Assembly (NCBI GenBank): GCA_021324715.1
Contig: JAJPIN010000156.1
Location: forward strand, 1-7,962
Source of the DNA: Nitrososphaeria archaeon
GTDB lineage: Archaea; Thermoproteota; Nitrososphaeria; Nitrososphaerales; Nitrososphaeraceae
Reading direction: 5' to 3'
Length of the DNA stretch: 7,962 nucleotides
Shown here: piece after piece, positions 1-6,356 of the stretch
How the letters are laid out: the number at the start of each line of letters is the position of its first letter
How positions within the stretch are numbered: position 1 is the stretch's first letter
The notes under the pieces: model-generated
Seen by the model: the letters and a program-made list of their open reading frames with translations, nothing else
What the model was told of the DNA's origin: nothing
The model's database searches: none
Translations under genes and position numbers: made by a program

Positions 1-242
1 ACTTTTTCATACTCTTCCATGGCATATCGTGCTTTGCCAATCCTGTCAGCTAACTTATTATGAAGCCTCCATCTTTCAAGAGTGATTAAATTTGATTTTT
101 TAAATTCATCATCACTAAGAAAACTTTTGATACCTTCTCTGTATCCTCCGTTTTTTAATTCACCCGTATTGTCACAAACTCCTGCAAAACGGACCTTTGG
201 ATCAAGATTAAGAACGTCGTTACAGAGTTTTTCAAAGTCCAC
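1..242 (-). CDS. DUF6659-like protein, 3' part cut by window edge
   Basis: Reading leftward from a GTG at 242 gives an open frame of 80 codons that runs off the window. The product starts V-D-F-E-K-L-C and contains LDPKVRFAGVCDNTGEL, then GGYREGI, and ends in GKARYAMEEYEKV. The layout (helix, 'LDPKIRFAG', 'G.L..GG.R.G', then a late 'lGk.rYam.e.ekv') is what I recall for the DUF6659 family of Nitrososphaeria. That match is from memory, and the function is unknown. An in-frame TAG lies upstream just after an ATG (about 283-278), so that ATG cannot be used. The GTG is favoured because an A/T element at 263-272 lies about 25 nt upstream, as expected for a leaderless start. The gene is divergent from the ParA-like gene. 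Confidence 0.72.
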   Translation of the reverse strand, partial: MDFEKLCNDVLNLDPKVRFAGVCDNTGELKNGGYREGIKSFLSDDEFKKSNLITLERWRLHNKLADRIGKARYAMEEYEK

Positions 243-262
243 ATTGAATTCAATATTGTGAC

Positions 263-272
263 TATTTAAAAT
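263..272 (-). promoter_or_regulatory. TATA box for the DUF6659-like gene
   Basis: The minus strand reads ATTTTAAATA, centred about 25 nt upstream of the GTG at 242. This is the spacing of an archaeal TATA box whose transcript begins at the start codon, and it is the main reason for choosing that GTG. Confidence 0.5.
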
Positions 273-314
273 ACTATACTACATGAGGTCGGATAGGACG
301 TAAGAATTAGACAA

Positions 315-324
315 CTTTATACTA
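315..324 (+). promoter_or_regulatory. TATA-like box for the ParA/cyclase unit
   Basis: CTTTATACTA is centred about 27 nt before the ATG at 347, with no Shine-Dalgarno sequence in between. This suggests a leaderless or nearly leaderless mRNA. It shares a divergent intergenic region of about 100 nt with the promoter of the DUF6659-like gene. Confidence 0.5.
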
Positions 325-346
325 CCAAATTGAAATTAATGAGATA

Positions 347-1222
347 ATGACGAAATGTGTTGCATTCCACTCATACAAGGGCGGTACAGGCAAATCTACA
401 ATCAGCTCGAACTTGTCAGCTGCTCTAGCAAAAAAGGGATTAACAACTGTTTTATTAGATGTCGATGTATATGCTCCTAGTCTTCAGGACTACTTTCAAT
501 GGCAGCCAAAGAAATCTATTAATGATTATCTCTTTGAAAATGCCGAGATTGATGAAGTTATACACGATTTATCGACAGTGTTAAATAAATTTCCATCTAA
601 CGATGGCGAACAATCAGACTCTTCGAAAGGAAAATTATTTGTAGCCTTTTCCAGTACCTCAAAAGATGAAATATACAAGCTCGATGGTGCGGTAAGACAA
701 GAGGGTTCCAAGATACAATTACTAAGAAAATTTCTTATGCTGAGAGAGGAGATTGTTGCCAAGTACAATGCAGATTTTATCATAATTGATACGAGTCCGG
801 GTATTCGGTATTGGTCTATCAATTCTCTCGCAATTGCCGATACAATTCTTCTTTCGCTCAAGTTGGACGGTATTGATCTAAAAGGAACTCGGCTTTTGGC
901 AAAGGAAATTTATGAAAGCCTCACGAAGCTTGGAACTAAATCGTATTTATTGTTAAACAGAGCTGCGGGTTATTGTTTACCCGCTAGTTTGGCAGATCAA
1001 CAGTCCTCATCAGCACAGGAAATGTACAATAATACCGTTGGCAATCAAGCTACGGTAGTATCCAAACTTAACGAAGACATTGGGATGGATACAATACTTT
1101 CTATTCCCTGTTATTGTGACATTCAGTTTGATAGTAATGAATTTTTGACGGCACTGAAATTTCCAGATCACCCATTTGCGGGCAAGATTGATGCATTGAT
1201 AGAAAAATTAAAGAATATTTAG
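347..1222 (+). CDS. MinD/ParA-family deviant Walker A ATPase
   Basis: This 291-aa cytosolic P-loop ATPase belongs to the SIMIBI class. Residues 11-18 are KGGTGKST, a deviant Walker A with signature Lys11 and P-loop Lys16. The Walker A' segment is LLDVDVYAPS (36-45, Asp40), Walker B is FIIIDTSPG (144-152, Asp148), and LLLNRAAG (201-208) fits the base-contacting strand. The C-terminal region has a MinD-like IPCYCD (253-258; Cys255 and Cys257) and ends without an obvious amphipathic membrane-targeting helix. Family members dimerise on ATP and position chromosomes, plasmids, division sites, motility or chemosensory arrays. No ParB, MinC or motility gene is in view, so the cargo is unknown. The next gene starts 44 nt downstream on the same strand and is the natural partner. 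Family assignment is secure; the role is inference. Confidence 0.93.
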   Translation: MTKCVAFHSYKGGTGKSTISSNLSAALAKKGLTTVLLDVDVYAPSLQDYFQWQPKKSINDYLFENAEIDEVIHDLSTVLNKFPSNDGEQSDSSKGKLFVAFSSTSKDEIYKLDGAVRQEGSKIQLLRKFLMLREEIVAKYNADFIIIDTSPGIRYWSINSLAIADTILLSLKLDGIDLKGTRLLAKEIYESLTKLGTKSYLLLNRAAGYCLPASLADQQSSSAQEMYNNTVGNQATVVSKLNEDIGMDTILSIPCYCDIQFDSNEFLTALKFPDHPFAGKIDALIEKLKNI

Positions 1223-1224
1223 AG

Positions 1225-1238
1225 TTAAATTTAAAAAA
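1225..1238 (+). promoter_or_regulatory. possible internal promoter before the cyclase fusion gene
   Basis: TTAAATTTAAAAAA in the 44-nt gap is centred about 35 nt before the ATG at 1267, which would give a leader of roughly 10 nt. It may let the fusion gene be transcribed separately, or may simply be AT-rich spacer. Confidence 0.3.
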
Positions 1239-1266
1239 TCGAAGATACTCAACATCAATCAAGATA

Positions 1267-2778
1267 ATGCCTGAATTAAGGATTCCAGGGCTTTCAAGCT
1301 TATTAGGAGAGGCTACTGCTGAGAAGACTGATTCTGCAATAATTTTACTAATGAGTCCTCCTGGAGGAGGCAAAACTCTCTTTTGTCGGCAGATGATAAC
1401 AGATAGCCTAGAAAGTGGATTTTTATGTATATATATTAACTCGAGTATGACGCGCAAAGAGTATGGGAAACTTTTCAACAATGTCACTGATCCAGAAATT
1501 AAGAACTTGAAATTTTTGAATCCTTATTTAGTATCTACTAGCGACAAAGAATTAGAAAATTCTACTGGTATAAACGATCCCAAGCTCTCCGCCACTCTAC
1601 AGGAGATTCAAAATATAATAGATGAATGGTCCGCATCTAATACTAATATTGGTGATCCATCTCATCAGGCAACGGGATCTACCCTTAACAATCCTCCAAA
1701 GTGTGCTATTGTTCTTGATTCGCTAACACATATGTTTACAATATTTGAAGAGGACAAAGTATTGAAGTTTATAAATGCATTATCTTTTATCATTAAGGAA
1801 CTAGAAGCCATTTCTCTAATTACTATGTCTGGTACTCAATCTAGTAATGAACCCATATTGAATAAGTTAAGTTCAATTTTTGATATTGTATTTGAGATCG
1901 CGATTCAAGAAGAATCAGACAAGATTAAACGAAAGCTTAGATTAGTATCGATTAAAGGAGGAAGTAGTAAGTCATCTTCAACTCTATTCAATATTGAACA
2001 AGACGGAAATTTAAAATTTGAATCAGAAGCAAGCTCGAAATCAAAATTTTCTATTTGTGGTCTTTGTAAAGCACCGATACTAGAAGAACCAGAGTATTAC
2101 CTAGATATGCCGTTCCATCAAAGCCATGTTAAGATTTACATGAAGCTTGCTGGTGCCTTTGGTCAAGCTCGTGTATCCGATGTAGGCCCTTCTGGGGTTA
2201 TCGAGGCCGCATTTTTCTTTGTAGACGTAGTAGGGCTGTCAGATCCTGCCCTATCTGTGAGAAGGCAGATAGAGAAGATTGAGGCATTAAATGACATGAT
2301 AGGTCATTGTGAAATATTCAAGAAAACTTCTGACAAAAGGGTTCTTCCCACAGGTGACGGTATGGCCATAGGCTTTATGTTAAGTCCTGAATCGCCTCTT
2401 CAACTTGGAATCGAATTGCATCAAGCTTTGAAAAAATATAACACTCATACGCATAAAGAAGATGGATCATTTCTTGATGTCCGAATTGGTCTTGCCTCTG
2501 GTTCTGTGTTTATAGTAAACGATGTAAATTCTAACCAGAATATATGGGGACCCGGTATTATTTTTGCAAGACGTGTTATGGATGTAGGAGATGGGGGACA
2601 TATATTGTTAGCAGGACCACTAGCTGAATCTCTGTTGGCATTGGATGATAAGTACAGAAATATAATAAAATTACTTGGTGATTTTCAGTTAAAACATGGA
2701 CAGATTATAAAGATATATTCTGCATACTCTCCAAACGAATTTGGCAATCCTGTTACGCCTGCTCGTTTCAAACCTTAG
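1267..2778 (+). CDS. RecA/KaiC-like ATPase fused to class III nucleotidyl cyclase domain
   Basis: This 503-aa cytosolic protein has three parts. Residues about 1-250 form one RecA/RAD55/KaiC-type domain with Walker A SPPGGGKT (30-37) and Walker B CAIVLDSLT (146-154, Asp151). The Glu-Glu pair that follows strand 2 in KaiC is absent (INSSMTRKEY instead). Residues 264-287 hold CGLC and FHQSH, a probable CxxC...HxxH zinc site. Residues about 312-490 resemble an adenylate/guanylate cyclase: FFFVDVVGLSD supplies metal Asp320, PTGDG supplies Asp364, VRIGLASG follows, and WGPGIIFARRV supplies Arg436. Aligned by eye to mammalian cyclase, the base-binding Lys is Leu360, the base-binding Asp is Asn425 and the transition-state Asn is Ile432. 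No membrane or receptor domain is present, so the P-loop domain is the likely input. The enzyme may make a cyclic nucleotide, use another substrate, or only bind. It follows the ParA-like gene by 44 nt. Confidence 0.88.
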   Translation: MPELRIPGLSSLLGEATAEKTDSAIILLMSPPGGGKTLFCRQMITDSLESGFLCIYINSSMTRKEYGKLFNNVTDPEIKNLKFLNPYLVSTSDKELENSTGINDPKLSATLQEIQNIIDEWSASNTNIGDPSHQATGSTLNNPPKCAIVLDSLTHMFTIFEEDKVLKFINALSFIIKELEAISLITMSGTQSSNEPILNKLSSIFDIVFEIAIQEESDKIKRKLRLVSIKGGSSKSSSTLFNIEQDGNLKFESEASSKSKFSICGLCKAPILEEPEYYLDMPFHQSHVKIYMKLAGAFGQARVSDVGPSGVIEAAFFFVDVVGLSDPALSVRRQIEKIEALNDMIGHCEIFKKTSDKRVLPTGDGMAIGFMLSPESPLQLGIELHQALKKYNTHTHKEDGSFLDVRIGLASGSVFIVNDVNSNQNIWGPGIIFARRVMDVGDGGHILLAGPLAESLLALDDKYRNIIKLLGDFQLKHGQIIKIYSAYSPNEFGNPVTPARFKP

Positions 2779-2789
2779 TACCCGCAATT

Positions 2790-2828
2790 TTCTATCTATT
2801 CCTGTTGTTACTCTCTTAGATATTTTTA
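2790..2828 (+). terminator. T-rich end of the ParA/cyclase unit
   Basis: A pyrimidine-rich stretch with TTTTC and a TATTTTT at 2821-2827 begins shortly after the stop at 2778. Archaeal RNA polymerase ends at such T-tracts without a hairpin. No strong stem is seen. Confidence 0.35.
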
Positions 2829-2954
2829 AGCTAATATGACAATATACAAAGATTGTATCTAAAATATCCTAGTAGTTCTTGAAACGGGTATATACCCTCA
2901 TCCTTATCTCAGTCTACTAAAAAGCTCTGATTATTTGATTACTTTAATTGAATC

Positions 2955-2980
2955 AAAAGAAAAACTCTCCTGGATAAGAG
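2955..2980 (-). terminator. hairpin plus T-tract after the alcohol dehydrogenase gene
   Basis: On the minus strand, just past the stop, CTCTT...GGAGAG (2980-2965) can form a short stem with one G-T pair. It is followed at once by TTTTTCTTTT (2964-2955). This is a good terminator for the gene ending at 2997, and it lies between two convergent genes. Confidence 0.5.
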
Positions 2981-2996
2981 AATGATTTTTTAATCC

Positions 2997-3983
2997 TTAT
3001 TGAATTTTAAGTACGGCCCTGAATCGTAATTCTCCTTTCACAACTTTTTCGTAGGCGACATTCATTTCATCCAATGGAAAAGATTCTGTCATAACACGAA
3101 CCTTACCCTTAGCTACATAATCTAACGCCTCGTAGAGATATTCTCTATCATTTTGCACTGATCCTATAATGCGACCTCGCCCGTAAAGTAAATGACCTGT
3201 CACAATTAGAGGTTCATCTGAAATTCCCATTAAAACCAGTCTTCCATCAGGTCTTAAGCCCTTTAGAGTATTACTGGTAGCCTTGTAAGAGTTACTTGTG
3301 GCTAAAATCACATCTGCACCACCAGAATTCTTCAAACCTTTGCCATCTGATACTACTGCATTTGCACCAAGTTTGTATGCTAATTCTTCTTTATCTTTAG
3401 AATGTGTAATGGCGATTGTTTCAAATCCACAGACCTTAGCATATTGAATAGCCAGATGCCCCAAACCTCCAACACCAACAACTGCTATACGTTCATGTGG
3501 TTTAGGTTCGGCAATTCTCAAACCACTATACACAGTATATCCAGCACAGAATATCGGTGCCGCTTGTTCATATTCTAGTCCTTCAGGTAGTAATTGCGTC
3601 GCATCTGAATAAGCTACCATATATTCTGCATGTCCTCCGGCAATGTTAACACCAGTTCCAATCTGCTCTAAGCAAAACAATGACTTTCCTCTTTGGCACC
3701 ATTCGCATCTGCCACATGTATACTGCGTCCAAGGTACCCCGACTCTATCCCCTATTTTTCTAGTTGTAACACTTTGACCTAACTCGACTATTTCTCCAAC
3801 TGGCTCATGACCTAGTGTATTGGGAAGACGAGCTGGAAGTTTACCTTCCGTCATATGTACATCAGTATAACAGATTCCGCTTGCATGCATCTTGATAAGG
3901 ACTTGGTTCGGGTCTGGTTTAGGGATTGGAATATCTTTTAATTGCCATTTGCCGCGAACTTCTTGGACTATCGCCGCTTTCAT
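2997..3983 (-). CDS. zinc-dependent alcohol dehydrogenase (MDR superfamily)
   Basis: This 328-aa cytosolic enzyme is full length for a bacterial/archaeal zinc alcohol dehydrogenase. It should interconvert a primary alcohol and its aldehyde with a nicotinamide cofactor. Catalytic-zinc residues are Cys38 (in GICYTDVH), His59-Glu60 (GHE) and Cys146 (FCAGYT). The structural zinc lobe has Cys90, Cys93, Cys96 and Cys104. The Rossmann motif is GVGGLG (170-175). The end of the second Rossmann strand reads AITHSKDK (191-198) with no Asp where NAD-preferring enzymes usually have one, which hints at NADP(H) use. The true substrate cannot be read from sequence; aldehyde detoxification is as likely as alcohol oxidation. 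The gene stands alone, convergent with the cyclase gene, with its own promoter and terminator. Confidence 0.95.
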   Translation of the reverse strand: MKAAIVQEVRGKWQLKDIPIPKPDPNQVLIKMHASGICYTDVHMTEGKLPARLPNTLGHEPVGEIVELGQSVTTRKIGDRVGVPWTQYTCGRCEWCQRGKSLFCLEQIGTGVNIAGGHAEYMVAYSDATQLLPEGLEYEQAAPIFCAGYTVYSGLRIAEPKPHERIAVVGVGGLGHLAIQYAKVCGFETIAITHSKDKEELAYKLGANAVVSDGKGLKNSGGADVILATSNSYKATSNTLKGLRPDGRLVLMGISDEPLIVTGHLLYGRGRIIGSVQNDREYLYEALDYVAKGKVRVMTESFPLDEMNVAYEKVVKGELRFRAVLKIQ

Positions 3984-4012
3984 TATGAATCAAATTCATT
4001 CTTATTCAGGCC

Positions 4013-4024
4013 TAAAATATTTCT
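4013..4024 (-). promoter_or_regulatory. TATA box for the alcohol dehydrogenase gene
   Basis: The minus strand reads AGAAATATTTTA, centred about 35 nt upstream of the ATG at 3983. A transcript would carry a leader of only about 10 nt. Confidence 0.4.
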
Positions 4025-4381
4025 TTTGAAGGTCAATCAGATATAGATCAAAATAATAAATAGTGCTGAAAAATGTAATGCGAAGAAATCACATCGGTTG
4101 TTCTCAACAACTTTATCTGTAACCGTTTTGATTACTGCTATTGTAGCTGCGAGCACATGAGGAGTCCATGCATTTGATTAATGTTTTTTATCAAAATCGC
4201 CACTTTCAGCAAGTAAATTAACAAGTAGAATAATTCTTGTCCTCTGGCCCATCTACAACCAAACCCCTAGACTGGTTACCCAGTATTTTGGTGAATACCT
4301 ACTTCTTTATTTTTAACTTGTATCATCAATAAATTAGAATCTAGTGACTTAATTACGCTCAATTTCTAGCTGTCGTTTTAT

Positions 4382-4394
4382 AACCAAAATGGTT
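4382..4394. repeat. short inverted repeat AACCA-N3-TGGTT
   Basis: A perfect 5-bp inverted repeat lies about 27 nt upstream of the TATA box of the 209-aa secreted protein gene. It could be an activator or operator site, but at this length it could also be chance. Confidence 0.2.
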
Positions 4395-4416
4395 CCAGCC
4401 CTTCAATATGTGAACT

Positions 4417-4427
4417 ATTATAAATTA
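4417..4427 (+). promoter_or_regulatory. TATA box for the 209-aa secreted protein
   Basis: ATTATAAATTA is centred about 25 nt before the ATG at 4446, indicating a leaderless transcript. This selects 4446 over the out-of-frame ATG at 4439. Confidence 0.6.
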
Positions 4428-4445
4428 TAATGATCAATATGCTAT

Positions 4446-5075
4446 ATGAAGTATATCGTCATACCGCTTTTCATTATTACTATATTATCGTTACCAAATT
4501 TAGGTTTTTCTCAATCTTCAGTTAATTCGTCAGCTGGAGGAGAGAAAGAAGTAAGACTAGCTTCTCCTATTTTGCAGAAAGTTTCTGATAAAGGAACATA
4601 TTTAGTAACTATAAAATCTGGACAATCATCTCTTCCTACTGGATTGAATATAGAGATAGTTTTTCTAAATAAATCATCTCCACACCTTAGTGGTCCACCT
4701 CCAAATTCCGAATCCAATATCTCAAGCACGGAATATGCTAAGAATAGCGGAATGGTAATACCTTCTGTTGTTGAAAAAACTCTTCCTGTAAAAAGTTATG
4801 ACATCGCAATAAATTCTAAGGATGGAAAAGAAATATGGAATAAAACTAATCAGGTACCTCAGGGAGGCCGTGGACCTCAAACAATTGCATTGAAGGATTA
4901 TAACGTTGGAAATGTAACGATTACAATCAAGAATATAGTTCCTGATCCCTCACTTGTAAGTACACTAAACGATCAAAAAGTAAATGGTACTCAAGTACTG
5001 GCAGGATTAAGTCAAAATAGTTCGAAGCCTCCAACTGATTCAGTTAAGTTTGAAACAAGCATCGTAGTAGTTTGA
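4446..5075 (+). CDS. secreted protein of unknown function, sequon-rich
   Basis: This 209-aa protein starts with a classic Sec signal peptide: MKYIVIPLF, a hydrophobic core to about residue 20, and probable cleavage after FSQ (about 23). The mature part has no Cys, no membrane segment and no C-terminal anchor, so it should be released or loosely surface-bound. Seven N-glycosylation sequons are seen (Asn27, 75, 91, 132, 156, 180, 191). Alternating hydrophobic stretches (TYLVTIKSG, LNIEIVFLNK, NVTITIKNIV, KFETSIVVV) suggest a beta-sandwich fold, and a Gly/Pro-rich QVPQGGRGPQ (136-145) lies centrally. I do not recognise a named family. The gene is a single unit with its own promoter and a T-tract about 100 nt downstream. 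Confidence 0.88.
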   Translation: MKYIVIPLFIITILSLPNLGFSQSSVNSSAGGEKEVRLASPILQKVSDKGTYLVTIKSGQSSLPTGLNIEIVFLNKSSPHLSGPPPNSESNISSTEYAKNSGMVIPSVVEKTLPVKSYDIAINSKDGKEIWNKTNQVPQGGRGPQTIALKDYNVGNVTITIKNIVPDPSLVSTLNDQKVNGTQVLAGLSQNSSKPPTDSVKFETSIVVV

Positions 5076-5176
5076 TATTTTCAAAACATAGTTGGAATGT
5101 TGACCTCTAATAGGTAACCCCAACAGCAATAGTTCAACTATATTCTTCAGATTTGCTTCTGTCGTATTATTCCGGA

Positions 5177-5183
5177 TTTTTTT
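5177..5183 (+). terminator. T7 tract
   Basis: A run of seven T about 100 nt after the stop of the 209-aa secreted protein is followed by more pyrimidines. It fits an archaeal T-tract terminator; no stem is evident. Confidence 0.35.
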
Positions 5184-5334
5184 CTGTCTTTCCTAGATGA
5201 AAAGGAGAATAAGCTTTAACATCTTTGTTGTTGTCATCAATCATCGATCATCAATTATTATATAATACTACGCATCTTCGCTACGGTGTTTTTTTGTACT
5301 TTCAACAATCTCTTTTGTTTTTGAAGCCATAATG

Positions 5335-5342
5335 CTTTAATA
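5335..5342 (+). promoter_or_regulatory. TATA-like box for the repeat-containing secreted protein
   Basis: CTTTAATA is centred about 25 nt before the ATG at 5364, the spacing of a leaderless start. Confidence 0.45.
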
Positions 5343-5363
5343 GTATGTCGAAGAGGTACAGGC

Positions 5364-5717
5364 ATGGATGTAAGAATATTACTTTTGATAGGAATTGCGG
5401 TTGGCATCGTTCTTTCAAGCGGAACAAGTGTGATGGCAGCAAGTAATGGTACAGGAAATAATACGAAGATGGCAGCAAGTAATGGTACAGGAAATAATAC
5501 GAAGATGGCAGCAAGTAATGGTACAGGAAATAATACGAAGTTAGAGATTGGATCAGCGAAGCAGCTAGAACAGCTAACAAGTGGTAACCAACTTGGGAAC
5601 TTGTCAAGTCTAACCACTTTTGATAAGACTGGGTCAAATCAATCGTCTAATCAATCATCTGGTGGTCAAGCATCTAATCAATCATCTGGTGGTCAAGCGT
5701 CCGGTAAGCCATATTAG
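5364..5717 (+). CDS. small secreted protein with tandem sequon repeats
   Basis: This 117-aa protein has a signal peptide (hydrophobic from about residue 4 to 18, probable cleavage near VMAA at 23-26). Residues 24-59 are three identical copies of MAASNGTGNNTK, each with two sequons. A short amphipathic stretch (LEIGSAKQLEQL, 60-71) follows, then a Ser/Gln/Asn/Gly-rich tail with two copies of SNQSSGGQA (95-103 and 104-112). Ten sequons in total (six in the repeats, plus Asn79, 92, 96, 105) suggest a heavily glycosylated, largely disordered, mucin-like exoprotein. No Cys, anchor or enzyme motif is present, and I recognise no family. The promoter spacing and signal peptide make it a real gene; the minus-strand frames across the repeats are shadows. 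Confidence 0.82.
   Translation: MDVRILLLIGIAVGIVLSSGTSVMAASNGTGNNTKMAASNGTGNNTKMAASNGTGNNTKLEIGSAKQLEQLTSGNQLGNLSSLTTFDKTGSNQSSNQSSGGQASNQSSGGQASGKPY
5433..5540 (+). repeat. three perfect 36-bp tandem repeats
   Basis: Copies at 5433-5468, 5469-5504 and 5505-5540 are identical at every base, third codon positions included. They begin ATGGCAGCAAG and end AATACGAAG. The length is a multiple of three, so copy number can change without breaking the frame. Confidence 0.97.
5646..5699 (+). repeat. two 27-bp tandem repeats in the C-terminal tail
   Basis: Units at 5646-5672 and 5673-5699 begin TCTAATCAATC and differ only in the last base. They encode SNQSSGGQA twice, a second in-frame duplication in the same small gene. 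Confidence 0.93.
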
Positions 5718-5746
5718 ACAGGACAGATGACCTGATTAAATTACTT

Positions 5747-5760
5747 TATTCTTTTTTGTT
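5747..5760 (+). terminator. T-rich tract after the repeat protein
   Basis: TTATTCTTTTTTGTT, about 30 nt after the stop at 5717, fits an archaeal T-tract terminator. Confidence 0.45.
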
Positions 5761-5944
5761 AAATTCTAGTTAGCCCTAAAGTTATTTTATTACAATTTAA
5801 GTCAAATTGCGTTTAATGGCAAAATGATATGTCAAGATTCATTGCGCACTACGAGTTGTGTATCCTCAGATTAAAAGAAGGATAAAAGGTTCCTTAAAAG
5901 TAGGAAGCAGGACTTGTAATTAATTTTGCGTTCTGTGAACATTC

Positions 5945-5957
5945 TTAAACTTTTATG
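5945..5957 (+). promoter_or_regulatory. TATA-like box that favours the ATG at 5975
   Basis: TTAAACTTTTATG is centred about 24 nt upstream of the ATG at 5975 but only about 12 nt upstream of the ATG at 5963. If leaderless initiation applies, as elsewhere in the window, the downstream ATG is the start. Confidence 0.4.
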
Positions 5958-5974
5958 TACATATGATAGACAGA

Positions 5975-6196
5975 ATGTCTTTAAGTAATTCAGAAATACT
6001 TGGGCTCATAAGCAAATGCAGAGAAATGAAGGATGTCGTGAAAAAGTCCAGCGCATTGCAGTGCATAAATCAATTGCTTCCCCCAGAATCAAGGGTAAAG
6101 CTTCCTTCACTTATTACGAACGATGGTATTGATAATCTTCTAAGTTGGATAGAAGTTAAAATTTCCCCGCCAATTTATGGACTTACTACCCCTTAG
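5975..6196 (+). CDS. small cytosolic protein of unknown function
   Basis: From ATG 5975 this encodes 73 aa beginning MSLSNSEILGLISKC; an in-frame ATG at 5963 would add MIDR. There is no signal peptide or membrane segment. The first half looks helical (EILGLISKCREMKDV), followed by LPPESRVKLP and then DNLLSWIEVKI, ending in a Pro-rich tail. Two Cys (15 and 30 from the preferred start) are 15 residues apart and not in a metal motif. I recognise no family. The coding case rests on a balanced composition and a reasonably placed promoter. It is a single-gene unit. Confidence 0.6.
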   Translation: MSLSNSEILGLISKCREMKDVVKKSSALQCINQLLPPESRVKLPSLITNDGIDNLLSWIEVKISPPIYGLTTP

Positions 6197-6314
6197 AAAA
6201 TAGATATTCTTGCTGGTTGGCAGGCTCGATTAATTCTTAGGGATGAAAAGTGGTTGTAAAGCTTACCTCATTCATACCTACATCATAGAGAATCCACGAA
6301 CATGATTTGGGTAT

Positions 6315-6330
6315 GAAAAATAAAAAATTA
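6315..6330 (-). terminator. T-tract after the 40-aa acidic protein
   Basis: On the minus strand, about 27 nt beyond the stop at 6357, the sequence reads TAATTTTTTATTTTTC. This T-rich block is a suitable archaeal terminator. Confidence 0.45.
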
Positions 6331-6356
6331 ATTGGCATAGGGTTCAAACAAATGCT

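Larger units (their letters stand above)
3984..4445. other. 462-nt gap without a convincing gene
   Basis: The left end holds the promoter of the dehydrogenase and the right end the promoter of the 209-aa secreted protein. Between them the longest sensible frame is a 39-codon minus-strand GTG frame at 4037-4156 (starting VLAATIAVIKTV), without a well-placed TATA box. A short inverted repeat, AACCA-AAA-TGGTT, lies at 4382-4394. No tRNA or other structured RNA was recognised. Confidence 0.5.

Noticed and set aside
526..861. Minus-strand frame of 111 codons inside the ParA-like gene
   Set aside because: It is a shadow of a gene with intact Walker A, A' and B motifs.
1101..1487. Minus-strand frame of 128 codons across the ParA/cyclase junction
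   Set aside because: It is antisense to two genes with clear P-loop motifs.
4037..4156. Minus-strand 39-codon GTG frame (VLAATIAVIKTV..., hydrophobic end)
   Set aside because: It looks slightly protein-like, and the reading frame extends a few codons upstream of the GTG. It lacks an ATG, a TATA box at the right distance and any recognisable family, so it is mentioned only within the gap entry.
4241..4330. C-rich stretch between genes considered as a tRNA or structured RNA
   Set aside because: No acceptor stem, T-loop consensus or consistent cloverleaf could be built by eye.
5433..5540. Regular direct repeats considered as a CRISPR array
   Set aside because: The copies are directly adjacent with no spacers, lie in a reading frame and have no cas genes nearby.
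5258..5637. Two minus-strand frames of 111-119 codons with hydrophobic repeats across the 36-bp repeat block
   Set aside because: They are open only because the repeat length is a multiple of three, and they are antisense to a gene with a signal peptide and a well-placed promoter.
5829..5885. Plus-strand 18-codon frame starting MSRFIAHYEL
   Set aside because: Too short and without supporting signals to tell from chance.
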